Below, piece after piece: positions 1-9,450 of a stretch of 64,000 nt of DNA. Source of the DNA: WTFY01 sp965203725 (GTDB lineage Bacteria; Pseudomonadota; Gammaproteobacteria; UBA4575); contig CBDBDH010000001.1 in NCBI GenBank assembly GCA_965203725.1, positions 620,001 through 684,000 of the forward strand, given 5' to 3'. The translations under genes and the position numbers were made by a program. Position 1 is the stretch's first letter. Each line of letters begins with the position of its first letter. The notes under the pieces are model-generated. The model saw only the letters and a list, made by a program, of their open reading frames with translations, was not told the origin of the DNA and did no database searches.

Positions 1-437
1 GTGCTGGAGAAGTCATAAGATGTTTTATACATGGGGAAGATTTTGTGGAACAGCCCAAGATGTTAAATTCACTTTTTTGGGCAATTCTTTGGTTTCATGA
101 GGGCTGTAGGGAGCAGGTTGATCCTATAGCGATTGTCAAATTCTGTTCATCGATGGAAGCTTTAGCTGGTGGTGAAAGAATGAGAGGTATCCAAAATTTG
201 ATAAAGGCTCGCTTAATCGTCAAGGATAAAGACAAACTCTGCGAGCAAATCAAGAAAATCTACATTAAAGGACGCAGTCAAATTATTCATGGCAAAAATG
301 ACAAGTTGGGATATGAGTTGAGCAATACAAGAAATCATGCAGAGGATTTGGCACGGAAATGCCTTATCAGCTGCATACAATTTACGATCAAATATCGAGC
401 AGTGGATGATCCTAGGCTTTTTTCAAAGCCGATGTGA
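1..437 (+). CDS. HEPN-domain protein (Apea-like), 3' part only
   Basis: The reading frame is open from the left edge, so this is the C-terminal part (about 145 residues) of a longer protein; the GTG at 45 is probably internal. It is predicted helical and carries R-x4-H (RSQIIHG near the C-terminal third), the HEPN ribonuclease signature, preceded by a helix with IVKFCSSMEAL that resembles Apea-like HEPN proteins. Known HEPN proteins often cleave RNA in defence or toxin-antitoxin systems. Next to a McrBC-type locus this fits a defence cluster, but the N-terminal partner domain is outside the window, so the exact role is unknown. Confidence 0.6.
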   Translation, partial: AGEVIRCFIHGEDFVEQPKMLNSLFWAILWFHEGCREQVDPIAIVKFCSSMEALAGGERMRGIQNLIKARLIVKDKDKLCEQIKKIYIKGRSQIIHGKNDKLGYELSNTRNHAEDLARKCLISCIQFTIKYRAVDDPRLFSKPM

Positions 438-491
438 ACTTGAATGCTAATTACAGCGTTTAGAATTCCGAAGCGGTCTGCAGGCGCACCT

Positions 492-1184
492 CTAATTCAC
501 AATTCGAGATGTCTCTAAGCCACTTCTGGATCGAACTTCACGCCATAGATCGAGTGACGGGTACCCTACAGGTATTGTCTTGTTGCTGAACTTCCATACG
601 GCAGCCTCAGGGTCATCGATCAGGATAAATACCCGCTCAAAGGGATTTTCCCAGTTCGGGCCGAATACCTGCTTGCCAAGACCTTCTCTGTCTATGCGCT
701 CATGCTGGGGAGCAGGACTCAGGTTGTCATAGATAAGCAACCAGTTGTTGTCATACTTTCTAAAGCCAGATTTCTGAAATGTATCTGCTTTTTTTTGTGA
801 ACAATCCAGTATCGCCTTTATCCAGTTCTGTTCTCTAGAGTCGCCCATGCAGGGAGGGCGGTTAGTCGCTTCTATAGTCGCTGTAATGCCCTTGTGTTCC
901 CTATATGCATCCTCCCGAGCTATCTTTTCGGAGACCGCTTCGACAACTTCTATACCAATGCTTCCAGATGGCATACAAAGCTCAAAGTCTGGACGGTCTA
1001 TATGCTTGATCTGCAGTGGGTATTCAAGCAGGGCGGTCTTACTAATAGCTGTAAGGAAGTGGCAAATTATCCGGGTTTCACACTGTTTTGTGGTCCGACC
1101 CTTTGTGCGAGGGGGAACCAAAATATTGGTTCTTCGCAATATCTGTAGCAAATCACTGACAGATGCCGCTTTTATATCATCCAT
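492..1184 (-). CDS. Hypothetical protein downstream of McrBC, possible nuclease fold
   Basis: About 230 residues, unrecognised. I chose the ATG at 1184 over the in-frame TTG two codons earlier because AAGGGGA lies at a proper distance upstream. A segment near residues 65-85 reads RPDFEL, then 8 residues, then GIEVVEA. This recalls the beta-hairpin of PD-(D/E)xK nuclease folds, but the usual Lys after ExV is missing, so catalysis is doubtful. It lies on the same strand as the restriction genes, about 240 bp after mcrC, and could be a third component or a separate gene. No signal peptide or membrane segment is seen. Confidence 0.55.
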   Translation of the reverse strand: MDDIKAASVSDLLQILRRTNILVPPRTKGRTTKQCETRIICHFLTAISKTALLEYPLQIKHIDRPDFELCMPSGSIGIEVVEAVSEKIAREDAYREHKGITATIEATNRPPCMGDSREQNWIKAILDCSQKKADTFQKSGFRKYDNNWLLIYDNLSPAPQHERIDREGLGKQVFGPNWENPFERVFILIDDPEAAVWKFSNKTIPVGYPSLDLWREVRSRSGLETSRIVN

Positions 1185-1422
1185 AATCAATTTCCCCTTA
1201 GAAATTTGTATGTATCGATCGATTGGCTAACGAGAATAAATCCAAGTGTTCAACGCACTTGAAGGGTGTACACATGGGCGATGCCTTTAACGCAACGAAG
1301 TGTAGCCACACGACTTTTAGAAGCACGGAAGTTTGGATGCATATTTAAAAACTCTCACTTATCACAAGGCACAGGCCAACCCGGCCAATCCTAATTTCGA
1401 TGGCTCATCGAGTGTCAGAGCA

Positions 1423-2469
1423 CTATTCAATGAGTGCCAACATGTCATGGTGAATTTTGTGCCAGTCCTGAGCAAGATTTATGCTTCTGGCATGGATTGA
1501 GAAGCCCTCCAGGCAAACATCGACCAAAACATGCTGATCAACTGTTGGGTACAGGAGGATTCCTTCGTGTTTTGCCCCTGGCGTTTCTGTGGCCTCACGA
1601 TTTCGCAGGTAAGCTAGAAGCTGGTAGAGATGGTCAGAACGCAACTTCTCCTTCCCTTCATAACGTCTATTAAAGGCTTCCGGATAATACTTGGCATCCA
1701 TGATGATACGTCGAGTTAGTGATTCAAAAATGACATCTGCTTCCATTTGCGGTAGTTTTGATCGGTGATGCTCGGATGTACCTTCGCTAGCCCATGGAAT
1801 CCCCCGGCCTGGATGGTTGACGTGGTAGTGGTTTTGTTCACAGCGATAGAATTCGATGATGAAGTCTTCATATAGTTCCCACATCTTCTTTTCGCTGATC
1901 TCCAGGAACCGGGTTTCCCCTGAATTTTCATCGACCAGCAACTGCTCATGGATGAGCTGGCATACGGACAGCAAGAACCGGTAGTGTCCACGGTTTCGAT
2001 CAAGGTGTACCCGCTGAAAGAGCCGGCGACTCAAGGGAACCACGGTCACGCCGGCGAGCTTCAAATAGGCGCTGCGCACATCCGCCCGCACTTCTTTGTG
2101 CAACTCGGGGAGCTGCATCAGAGATTTAAGGGTGGAGCGCAAAATCCGATTGTGCACTACGTCATGTGACATCTCCTCGAAGGTACAAGCTACCTTGCCT
2201 TGGGCACGTAGCGCCTGTTTCACGGTCTTGCCCATATCAATCTTTCCACGGATACCAGCGAGATTCTCGTGCACATCACGATAGTCACGATCCAGGCCTC
2301 TTCGAATCAGCAGGAATGTGCCCTGCGAGAGCACTTTTCCCAAGAGGTCTTGAACCCGTTCCAGTCCTTCCAGTTCACTCACCTGTACCACATCGCTCTC
2401 CTCAACATGGCGCCAGGCATAGCACAGGAGGTAATAAATATTGGCAATGGGGATTTTCCGGCTGTTCAC
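1423..2469 (-). CDS. mcrC: McrC-family component of a 5-methylcytosine-type restriction system
   Basis: 348 residues. In McrBC systems McrC stimulates the McrB motor and supplies the PD-(D/E)xK nuclease. The N-terminus (IPIANIYYLLCYAW) is typical of the McrC family. The nuclease core is visible near residues 240-260: MEADVIFE followed by IIMDAKYY, giving the Asp and D-A-K catalytic set. The last part, with HLYQLLAYL, also matches the family. Its ATG overlaps the end of the McrB-like gene by four bases, so the two are co-translated. It is expected to act in the cytoplasm on modified foreign DNA. Confidence 0.88.
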   Translation of the reverse strand: MNSRKIPIANIYYLLCYAWRHVEESDVVQVSELEGLERVQDLLGKVLSQGTFLLIRRGLDRDYRDVHENLAGIRGKIDMGKTVKQALRAQGKVACTFEEMSHDVVHNRILRSTLKSLMQLPELHKEVRADVRSAYLKLAGVTVVPLSRRLFQRVHLDRNRGHYRFLLSVCQLIHEQLLVDENSGETRFLEISEKKMWELYEDFIIEFYRCEQNHYHVNHPGRGIPWASEGTSEHHRSKLPQMEADVIFESLTRRIIMDAKYYPEAFNRRYEGKEKLRSDHLYQLLAYLRNREATETPGAKHEGILLYPTVDQHVLVDVCLEGFSIHARSINLAQDWHKIHHDMLALIE

Positions 2470-4697
2470 CGCCGTAATATCTCGGTCAGTTTATCCACAT
2501 GTGAAGGCCGGTCGAACCAGTATTCGCGGAGCAGGGGCACTATCTGCGTTTCAACGATACCCAGGTACCATTGTTCATCTGCCTGCTCCTCAGGCACGAA
2601 ATAGCTGTGTCCAATCTGAAACCCTGGGCCAAGATCTTTGTCATCAGTAATAAGGTTATTGATCTCCGATAGGTTTCTTTCAATTCGATCAACAAGGTCC
2701 CGGTCAATGTCCGCTTCGAGCAGGTGCTCTCGAAATTTCTCCGTGCCGTACGCAGGCTCAAGCGTCTCGAATGCGAACCGGCGGCGCAATGCATAATCTA
2801 CGATTGCCAGAGAGCGATCCGCAGTATTCATGAGGCCGAGAAGATACACATTTTCTGGAACGCTGAACTTATCTCCCGATGCACTGTATGTCAGTGTGAT
2901 TGCGTGCTCCGGACCACGTTTGTCTGCCTCGATGAGCATGAGCAGCTCACCAAAAATCCTGGACAGGTTACCCCGGTTAATCTCGTCGATAATGAATACG
3001 AAAGGCTTCTCAGGATATTCCTCCGCGAGCTTGCAGAATTTATAGAACACGCCATCCCGCAAAGTGAACCCGCCAGTTTCCGTAGGTCTCCAGCCTTGCA
3101 CAAAGTCTTCGTAAGAATAGGATTGATGAAACTGCACCATGCCGATGGACCGAGTGTCCTTGCGTCTCATCAGGCACCACGCGATCCGTCGAGCAATGAA
3201 TGTCTTGCCGACGCCTGGCGAGCCCTGAAGGATAAGGTTCTTGCGAAGTGCGATCGAATCCAGGATACGGCGAAACTTGGCCTCTTCCATGAACAGATCG
3301 CGCACGGCGGTCTCCAGATCATACGACTCATCTCCTGTCCCCTCTGAACTTGCGTCTTCCTTTCCTGACTCTGTCCCTTCATCTGAATCTATTGATTTGC
3401 AGACGGATCTCAACCAATTCTTGTAAGCAGTGGCTCGAGTCAGGGTCTTGGTGGGCATCAGATCGTCGAGCGTGATTGGTGCATGGCAAGGGTGCCAATC
3501 TATGGATCGGATGTTCTGGTACTCAGCCCGTTCTGCCTTGTAAGCATAATTGCCGGTCACCTGGCCCCAGCCAAGAATGATCCTGCGACCTTTCTTCGCA
3601 AAAACGAAGTCTCCAATCTTCATCTCATGGGCAAATTCCCATGCAGCCAGTGACTGGTTTATGGGATTGAGGCCCACGCCGTTCTCGATCAATGCATCAT
3701 TGATCGCCTCTTTGGATTCGTATTCGCTGAGATCGCCGAGATGATCATGGCCGATTGCCACAATACCGGACTCAAGAAACTCCCCCCACAAGCGAGCGCC
3801 CTCAGCGGGGGCGATCATCCATACATCAACCGTGCCAAAACGTTCCTTGTACCACGCTTCATCCGCTGCTTCATCTACGTCATTGGTGAACTCCGGTAAG
3901 CTGTCTTGCCAACGTTCCTTCCAGGGAGAGCGGTAGAAGTCAAATTCTTTCCCAGGATGCCTGTCCTCCAATTGCCCCCTGATTGCCAGCAGTGCCATGT
4001 CGAGTTCGACAAGGTCTCTGTTGTCAAATGGATAAGACTTGCCGATTTCATTACAAAACTGTTTAGCGATGTTCTTTTTGTGAGATAACGTCATGATGGG
4101 TTCGAATTCGGCTGGGAACAGCAGGAACAGCAGAGCATGGGGAAGTTGGCGTCGATGAGCGTCTTCTTGCTGATAAATCCATTCAGCAAAGCTCCAGGGA
4201 TCGCTCAGCAGTTGTTCCCGATCTTCTGCAGCTTTGAAACTCCACCATTTGAGCATGATCCTGATGATGAAGCGGTGTTCACGCCACTGGTGCCCCGAAT
4301 AGCCCCTGCCTGGACGCACAAATCCTTTATCGAGTACTTCACCCAATGCCCAGTGAGATTCAGGCAGCACCGCTCCTGACCACTCCCAGACCTTTCTGAT
4401 CTTATCGAGCTTTGTGACCCCTTTAATGGATCCCACAATGAGGTAATACACCCACATGATTTCCGCAAACAAATGTTTTGCTTCCGGGGATGAAGGTGCC
4501 AGTTGAACCTGCAGCTTCTCTATGAACGAACCGCTCCCCGCATCAGGGTTTTCTACGAAATATCTTTGAAGTTCATCGAAGCATTCCTTTGTCCAGAGCA
4601 TTTCGTTACTGAATAACGAACCCCCATCAAGCAGGCATTGTCTTTTCCACTTCTCGGCAGAATCGAGGATGGTCGTGGCACTTTTCAATCGACTCAT
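2466..4697 (-). CDS. mcrB: McrB-family AAA+ GTPase with internal EVE-like reader domain
   Basis: 743 residues, long for McrB. The first 280 residues are unrecognised and mostly helical. Residues about 289-400 (DVWMIAPAEGARLW, then HEMKIGDFVFAKKG and GWGQVTGNY) look like an EVE/PUA-type domain, which in related proteins reads modified bases. The AAA+ module follows: Walker A GSPGVGKT near 492, Walker B FVFIIDEINRG near 569, and the McrB signature NTADRSLAIVDYALRRRF near 629. With McrC it forms a type IV restriction complex that translocates and cuts modified DNA. The gene starts an operon reading leftwards. The base recognised cannot be told from sequence. Confidence 0.88.
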   Translation of the reverse strand: MSRLKSATTILDSAEKWKRQCLLDGGSLFSNEMLWTKECFDELQRYFVENPDAGSGSFIEKLQVQLAPSSPEAKHLFAEIMWVYYLIVGSIKGVTKLDKIRKVWEWSGAVLPESHWALGEVLDKGFVRPGRGYSGHQWREHRFIIRIMLKWWSFKAAEDREQLLSDPWSFAEWIYQQEDAHRRQLPHALLFLLFPAEFEPIMTLSHKKNIAKQFCNEIGKSYPFDNRDLVELDMALLAIRGQLEDRHPGKEFDFYRSPWKERWQDSLPEFTNDVDEAADEAWYKERFGTVDVWMIAPAEGARLWGEFLESGIVAIGHDHLGDLSEYESKEAINDALIENGVGLNPINQSLAAWEFAHEMKIGDFVFAKKGRRIILGWGQVTGNYAYKAERAEYQNIRSIDWHPCHAPITLDDLMPTKTLTRATAYKNWLRSVCKSIDSDEGTESGKEDASSEGTGDESYDLETAVRDLFMEEAKFRRILDSIALRKNLILQGSPGVGKTFIARRIAWCLMRRKDTRSIGMVQFHQSYSYEDFVQGWRPTETGGFTLRDGVFYKFCKLAEEYPEKPFVFIIDEINRGNLSRIFGELLMLIEADKRGPEHAITLTYSASGDKFSVPENVYLLGLMNTADRSLAIVDYALRRRFAFETLEPAYGTEKFREHLLEADIDRDLVDRIERNLSEINNLITDDKDLGPGFQIGHSYFVPEEQADEQWYLGIVETQIVPLLREYWFDRPSHVDKLTEILRR

Positions 4698-4891
4698 GGA
4701 ATTGTTCTGGGGACAGCTGACATCAGCGTTTCAACTTCCTGTAAGTGCCTCGCTGTAGCTAGCATCGGTTTTACTTAGGACAAAATAGTTTGCAATCGCT
4801 AATCTCTTAGCTCAGCAATGCCCTGTAATGTACAGTAAAGTCCCATATAATCCCAGAAGTCGATTACTGAAGCAGAGAAACCAGCAATTCC

Positions 4892-5584
4892 ATGAAGGCA
4901 TCCACGGAAACCAAACCCTGCACAGATCTGACGGCACTTTATACCGTCTATTCGATCCCCCAGGCCGCCGCGCTCTGGTGCGGTGTGCCTGAAGACCAGG
5001 TTGAAGAGTTCATTCAGGAGGCAACGGCATTATCAGATATGGGTTTGGGGAAACACATCCTAGTTCATCCGACCAATACACTTCTTGAGTTTACGAGCCG
5101 TGCGATAGTTTTTGCCTTGAACGACAAGGCATTGCCAGAGGTGGTGGAAGATGGATTCGGGCCCTATGCGTCTGTGCCTATGGAGTATACGAAAATTCTT
5201 GGCCGTGACCTGAAACAATGGATGGAAAAGGAATTCCCAAACGACAAGCCCACGTTCCTTTTCGGCGATATCAAAAATGATACAGACTCGACAGTCAGCG
5301 CCGAGGAGTTTCAGGCTTTGCAAGAGGAATGTGCTGTATTGAAGGCGAAGTTAGCCGAAAAGGCACGGCCTGACGAACGGTCCAAAAGAACCTATCTGAA
5401 CATCATTGGCGCGCTGCTCCAATGCATTAGGGGTGAGATTCAAGGGGTAGACCCGCACCCTTCCTTTGCCAATCAAGCCCAACTGATCGACATTATTACC
5501 GGGCATTTCCTCCGGCACGAAGGGCTATCGGAAAGTACACTTCTGCGCAAGTTTCCCGAGGCGCGGCGCGCTCTCAAGTCCTAA
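4892..5584 (+). CDS. Hypothetical protein upstream of alpA
   Basis: 230 residues, no assigned function. Residues 18-40 (VYSIPQAAALWCGVP) resemble the opening of proteins often encoded next to AlpA in proteobacterial islands. Residues about 145-165 (EEFQALQEECAVLKAKLAEKA) are a likely coiled coil, and the C-terminal third is helical and basic. It ends two bases before the twin palindromic operator of alpA and reads in the same direction, so it may belong to the island's regulatory unit. Confidence 0.65.
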   Translation: MKASTETKPCTDLTALYTVYSIPQAAALWCGVPEDQVEEFIQEATALSDMGLGKHILVHPTNTLLEFTSRAIVFALNDKALPEVVEDGFGPYASVPMEYTKILGRDLKQWMEKEFPNDKPTFLFGDIKNDTDSTVSAEEFQALQEECAVLKAKLAEKARPDERSKRTYLNIIGALLQCIRGEIQGVDPHPSFANQAQLIDIITGHFLRHEGLSESTLLRKFPEARRALKS

Positions 5585-5586
5585 CG

Positions 5587-5624
5587 GTACTGCAATTGCA
5601 GTACTGTCAAACTGCAATTGCAGT
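5587..5624. promoter_or_regulatory. Twin palindromic operator in front of alpA
   Basis: Two copies of the perfect 12-bp palindrome CTGCAATTGCAG lie at 5590-5601 and 5612-5623. The first extends to an 18-bp perfect palindrome, GTACTGCAATTGCAGTAC (5587-5604), the second to 14 bp. Their centres are 22 bp apart, about two helical turns, so two dimers could bind one face. The second palindrome contains TTGCAG (5618-5623), a candidate -35, with TATCCT (5640-5645) as -10 after 16 bp. A repressor bound here should block alpA transcription; its identity is not known. Confidence 0.75.
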
Positions 5625-5693
5625 GCTTTATTCTCTCCATATCCTGAAAATCGGCTGTCATGTGTAACGGGAATCCTTGAGGTCCAACTAGAC

Positions 5694-5891
5694 ATGAAAA
5701 ACACAATCCTGAGGCTTCCGGCGGTCATGGCACGCACCGGACTGTCCAGAAGCGCAATTTATCTGCGTGTCAGTCAAGGGCGCTTTCCGAAATCCATCCC
5801 TTTGGGCGGCCGGGCGATTGGTTGGATTGAGGCGGAAATTGATGAATGGGTAGATCAGCAAATCAGGCGCAGTCGTGAAACTGTCAACTGA
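5694..5891 (+). CDS. alpA: AlpA-family transcriptional regulator
   Basis: 65 residues, the usual size for AlpA-type excisionase-like regulators of P4-like islands. A helix-turn-helix is visible in RLPAVMARTGLSRSAIYLRV, followed by the family features GRFPKSIPLGGRAIGW and the helix EIDEWVDQQI. A GAGG ribosome site lies about 10 bases before the ATG. In related elements AlpA activates integrase or excision functions and sits near the primase gene, as here. The gene follows a twin palindrome that probably controls it. No integrase is found in the window. Confidence 0.9.
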   Translation: MKNTILRLPAVMARTGLSRSAIYLRVSQGRFPKSIPLGGRAIGWIEAEIDEWVDQQIRRSRETVN

Positions 5892-6169
5892 GTCCAAGTG
5901 TGGTAGGTGTGAACCCATTTTGAGTTGAGCTTGTGCAAACGAGGAGCAACTCGTCCTTCAAGCAGTTGTAGTTTAGGGAGCCTATGTTGAATTGGAAGAG
6001 GCCAAGCCCCCTCCGTAAAAACCTGCGAAGCCCACCAAACACAAGTTATCCACTGAACTCACTGCCACGAATGGCTGACAGGGAGAACTAGACGAGCTGC
6101 AGTACAAGCACAGCTATCACCCGTTATGGATGGCAAGGATAGCAAGTACCTACTCTGGATGAACTGGAC

Positions 6170-8926
6170 ATGAAAATGTCGTTACTACAGGCCCTGCTGA
6201 AGGAAGACGGGATTACCCTGCCACAATCCGATTGGGCAGAGAAACTTATCAAGTGTTTCATGCCAAGCCATGATGATAATACGCCGTCCATGTCCGTCAA
6301 TGTTGCCAAGGACGTGTATTTCTGCCACGGGTGCAACGCGACGGGCAATCCCTACACGTATCTCACGGAGGTTCGCGGGTGCAGCAAGCAGGAAGCCTTG
6401 CAAATCCTCGAACAGCGCGGAGCCACAAAACAGAACATGGGCTACTACCAGGCTAAGGACAGTGAGCACAAGAAAGAACGCAAGCGGGAGCGCAAGGGTG
6501 TGCCTAAATGCGTCAAGACACCGTATACCTCGCTTGGCCCGAAATACAAGGGCAACCTAGCGGCTACCTACCATTACTACCGTCCAGACGATATTGAACT
6601 CAAGAATCCTATCATCGTCCAGCGATGGGAGGAAAAGGTCGAGGACAGGAAGACGGGGAAACCCCGGGCCAAGAAAACTCTGCTGACCTTTGTGCCGAGC
6701 AAGCAAAGCGGCTACTGGGTCACTCACCCCGACAATGAGAATCTGCCTAGAGAGGATCGTGTATCTCCCGTGCCCTTGTATGGTATCCATGAATATCTGG
6801 ATTTCATCAAAAAGATGAATGCCCGTCCTGATGCAACGAAGCGCCAGATCTGGGTGGTCGAGGGGGAAAAATGCCGTGATGCCGTCGTGGCGGCTACCCA
6901 GTTCTTAAAAGAAGAAAACAAGTACCAGCCTTTGTGCGTCTCTCCGTACGGAGGATCAAGTAAAGCCGTTGCAAAAACAGACTGGTCGCCCCTGTACGGG
7001 CAACGTGTTGTGTTGTTTGCGGATGCTGATAATGCAGGCCGCAAATTCATGAAGGCAATCGGCCGGCACCTGCACGACAACGGAGCGGAGGTGCGTTACT
7101 TCCTGCCCAAAGGCGACACTGGCTATGACATCTTCGATGCCGCGCAGAAAGATGGCTGGAGATCCATAAAGGAGTGGATTGATGAGCATGGGGGTGTGCA
7201 GGCTTACGAGGACGTGCACCCACAGGACGAGGAAGAGGACGAGATTAACGTTCCGCCGTTGGACGACTGCCAGTTTTTCACCGTCCTTGGCTATGAGGGC
7301 GAGAACGTGGTCATTCAGAACAAAACGACATATTACGTACACACGATCAAGGGTTCCTCGCTGACCACTGAAGGGCAACTGATCTACCTTGCACCGCTGG
7401 AGTTTTGGCGCGCTCGTGCACCGAACAGGGTTCTTACCCAGAAGGTCAGAACGGTATGGGCTGACAAGATCATACGCGCTGCTCAAGCCAAGGGGGCAAT
7501 CTCCACTAACAACATGAAGCAGTACGAGAGGGGTGCGGCCATCACGGAAGACAAGGAGATTGTTTACAACGTGGGCGATGAGTTGCTCTTGGAGGATGAC
7601 AAAGGGCTTATGACAGTCACGCGTCCCTTGCTGTTTTCAGGTCAGGGGCGCGAGATCTACCGGCCTGGACCCAAGATCAGGATGGAAGATCACCTCGACG
7701 CACGGAAATGGGCAGGCGAGATGGCGAGTGCCGTGTTGCGGTATCGGTGGGAGAGCGAGGAAGATGCCTGCTCGTTCCTTGGCTGGATCGTCACGTCACT
7801 CACAGGCGGTGCGCTGGGCTTTCGCCCGATGATCTGGATGATTGGTGGTGCTGGCTCGGGCAAGACGTTTTTGCTCGACGAGGTGCTGAAAAAACTGATG
7901 GGAACGCTGCTGACGGACGTGGGCTCGGGATCCGAGGCGGGACTCGCGGCCATGTCAGGCAATGCGTCTCTGCCTTTCTATATCGACGAGTTCGAGCCCG
8001 AGAAGGCCAAGGAGACGACCATCAACCAGATATTGAGCCTGATGCGGATTGCTTCTTCGGGCGGGCAGGCGAGGGTGAGGGGTACAGCATCCGGGGGAAA
8101 GATCATACGCCGGCCCCGCTTCTCGCTGCTGGTGTCCAGCATTAACAAATCCGAACTGGATTCAGCCTCACAGTCACGGATTGTCACGATCAAACTGTCC
8201 GAGACTCCCGTCGCGAACTGGCCAAACGTGCGCGACAGCATTTATGGATCGCTGACCAATGAGCGTGCGCTTGCGATCCGCACGTACATCATCCGCAATA
8301 CGGCTCACGTGGTCCGAAAGGCAAAGCAGCTTGAGGACAAGATGATCGAGCGCAACATCGATTCCCGCACAGCCAAGACACGGGCTGCCTTGGCTGCGGG
8401 CTACTCGTTACTAAGTGGTAAAGAAACGGAGGTAGCTATGAAAAAAAGAGAGGAAGCAAACAATTTGGCCCCACTCATGGCCATGATGAGTAAGATGATC
8501 AAGGTAGATCATCGCGAAAGGGTGCTTGCCGAATGTTTGCATTCAGCATATTACAAGGAAGACGGACAATGGACTACTTTCAAAAACGACGACCAGAAAA
8601 ATCTTCGGAAAATATGCTGGCAATACGGTTTCGGATTTATCGGGGAAGATAAATTACACATCGCTTTAAATTACACTAATACAAAACGACTGCTAGATCG
8701 CACAAAATATCAGAACATTGATGTAGACGAGTACATACTGAATCTCCCGGGTGTAGAACGTGAAAAGACAACAAGCGGAAACTACCAACGGAAACGGATT
8801 TTGCCGGGTGTACAGGTGTATGTTGTCCAGATACCAGATGAAATCAGGAGAAAAATAGGTTTCATCCAGGATGGCAATGATCATGCACCCGTTGAATACG
8901 AAAATGACGGAGATATTCCATTTTGA
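6170..8926 (+). CDS. Primase-helicase of a P4-like integrative element
   Basis: 918 residues. Domains in order: a CHC2-type zinc finger (residues 28-60; CFMPSHDD, then FCHGCNATG), a Toprim domain (VVEGEKCRDA near 227, LFADADNAG near 282), and a helicase domain with Walker A GGAGSGKT near 559 and an acidic FYIDEFEPE near 601. It is predicted to synthesise primers and unwind DNA at the element's own origin. The last 200 residues, from about base 8400, use visibly more AT-rich codons than the middle, suggesting a mosaic gene. The 278-bp gap before it holds one near-DnaA box, TTATCCACT (6046-6054). Confidence 0.85.
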   Translation: MKMSLLQALLKEDGITLPQSDWAEKLIKCFMPSHDDNTPSMSVNVAKDVYFCHGCNATGNPYTYLTEVRGCSKQEALQILEQRGATKQNMGYYQAKDSEHKKERKRERKGVPKCVKTPYTSLGPKYKGNLAATYHYYRPDDIELKNPIIVQRWEEKVEDRKTGKPRAKKTLLTFVPSKQSGYWVTHPDNENLPREDRVSPVPLYGIHEYLDFIKKMNARPDATKRQIWVVEGEKCRDAVVAATQFLKEENKYQPLCVSPYGGSSKAVAKTDWSPLYGQRVVLFADADNAGRKFMKAIGRHLHDNGAEVRYFLPKGDTGYDIFDAAQKDGWRSIKEWIDEHGGVQAYEDVHPQDEEEDEINVPPLDDCQFFTVLGYEGENVVIQNKTTYYVHTIKGSSLTTEGQLIYLAPLEFWRARAPNRVLTQKVRTVWADKIIRAAQAKGAISTNNMKQYERGAAITEDKEIVYNVGDELLLEDDKGLMTVTRPLLFSGQGREIYRPGPKIRMEDHLDARKWAGEMASAVLRYRWESEEDACSFLGWIVTSLTGGALGFRPMIWMIGGAGSGKTFLLDEVLKKLMGTLLTDVGSGSEAGLAAMSGNASLPFYIDEFEPEKAKETTINQILSLMRIASSGGQARVRGTASGGKIIRRPRFSLLVSSINKSELDSASQSRIVTIKLSETPVANWPNVRDSIYGSLTNERALAIRTYIIRNTAHVVRKAKQLEDKMIERNIDSRTAKTRAALAAGYSLLSGKETEVAMKKREEANNLAPLMAMMSKMIKVDHRERVLAECLHSAYYKEDGQWTTFKNDDQKNLRKICWQYGFGFIGEDKLHIALNYTNTKRLLDRTKYQNIDVDEYILNLPGVEREKTTSGNYQRKRILPGVQVYVVQIPDEIRRKIGFIQDGNDHAPVEYENDGDIPF

Positions 8927-9450
8927 TCATCAACACAGACTTCTGGAATCAAGCTTGTGGATTGCTTTGTTTGTTTTGTAAAAGTTGTCAGGTCTTTCTT
9001 GCCTGCCAGAAAAAGGCTGTTGCTCCAATCTTAGTAACTACTTGCTGTAAGCTGACAGGAAGGCCAAGCATTACCAGATTTCTCGATCAAATGAAAATCA
9101 AATCTTCTAGCCATGAGATTGCGAAGGCATGAATCCTCCTGTTTGTTTCAGGCCTCGCAAGCGCGAACGTGGTGCTGGACTCGGCCTCGCCCGTGGATGA
9201 GGCCCGCGGACAGGATGCTGCCCGTGCCCTGAAGCACACCCCGGCGGTGCTGTACTTGGTAAGCAGGCGCGACTCGTCGCGTAAATACCAACGGGGGAGT
9301 TGGGGTCAGGTTCTGCTTCTTTGGTCCCTTTCTTCTCCGGTTACACTGCCAGCAACCGTCAGCCCGGCTTTATACTTTACATTCTTGTCGGTTAGTCGGG
9401 CTGGTCCCCCATAAGGCCGACGAATTGCTTTGGTACGTTGTTGCGATTGG
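8927..9450. other. Intergenic stretch with a decayed GC-rich patch
   Basis: No intact gene is seen. Bases 9150-9290 are clearly more GC-rich than the AT-rich sequence on the left and keep a short open frame (LDSASPVDEARGQDAARALK) that runs without a plausible end into unrelated sequence; this may be a gene remnant. A structured repeat copy lies at 9341-9402 and is listed separately. Confidence 0.4.
9341..9402 (+). repeat. Hairpin repeat, copy 1 (upstream of the lipoprotein gene)
   Basis: The segment opens with TTACACTGCC and forms a stem of AGCCCGGCT (9361-9369) with AGTCGGGCT (9394-9402) around a 24-base AT-rich loop, with one G-T wobble. A second copy lies at 10611-10670 in the same orientation. 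One stem position changes from C-G here to T-A there, so the fold is conserved. There is no T-run, so this is not an ordinary terminator. Confidence 0.6.

Noticed and set aside
6046..6054. Single DnaA-like box upstream of the primase as an origin
   Set aside because: One 8-of-9 match without further boxes or iterons is not enough.
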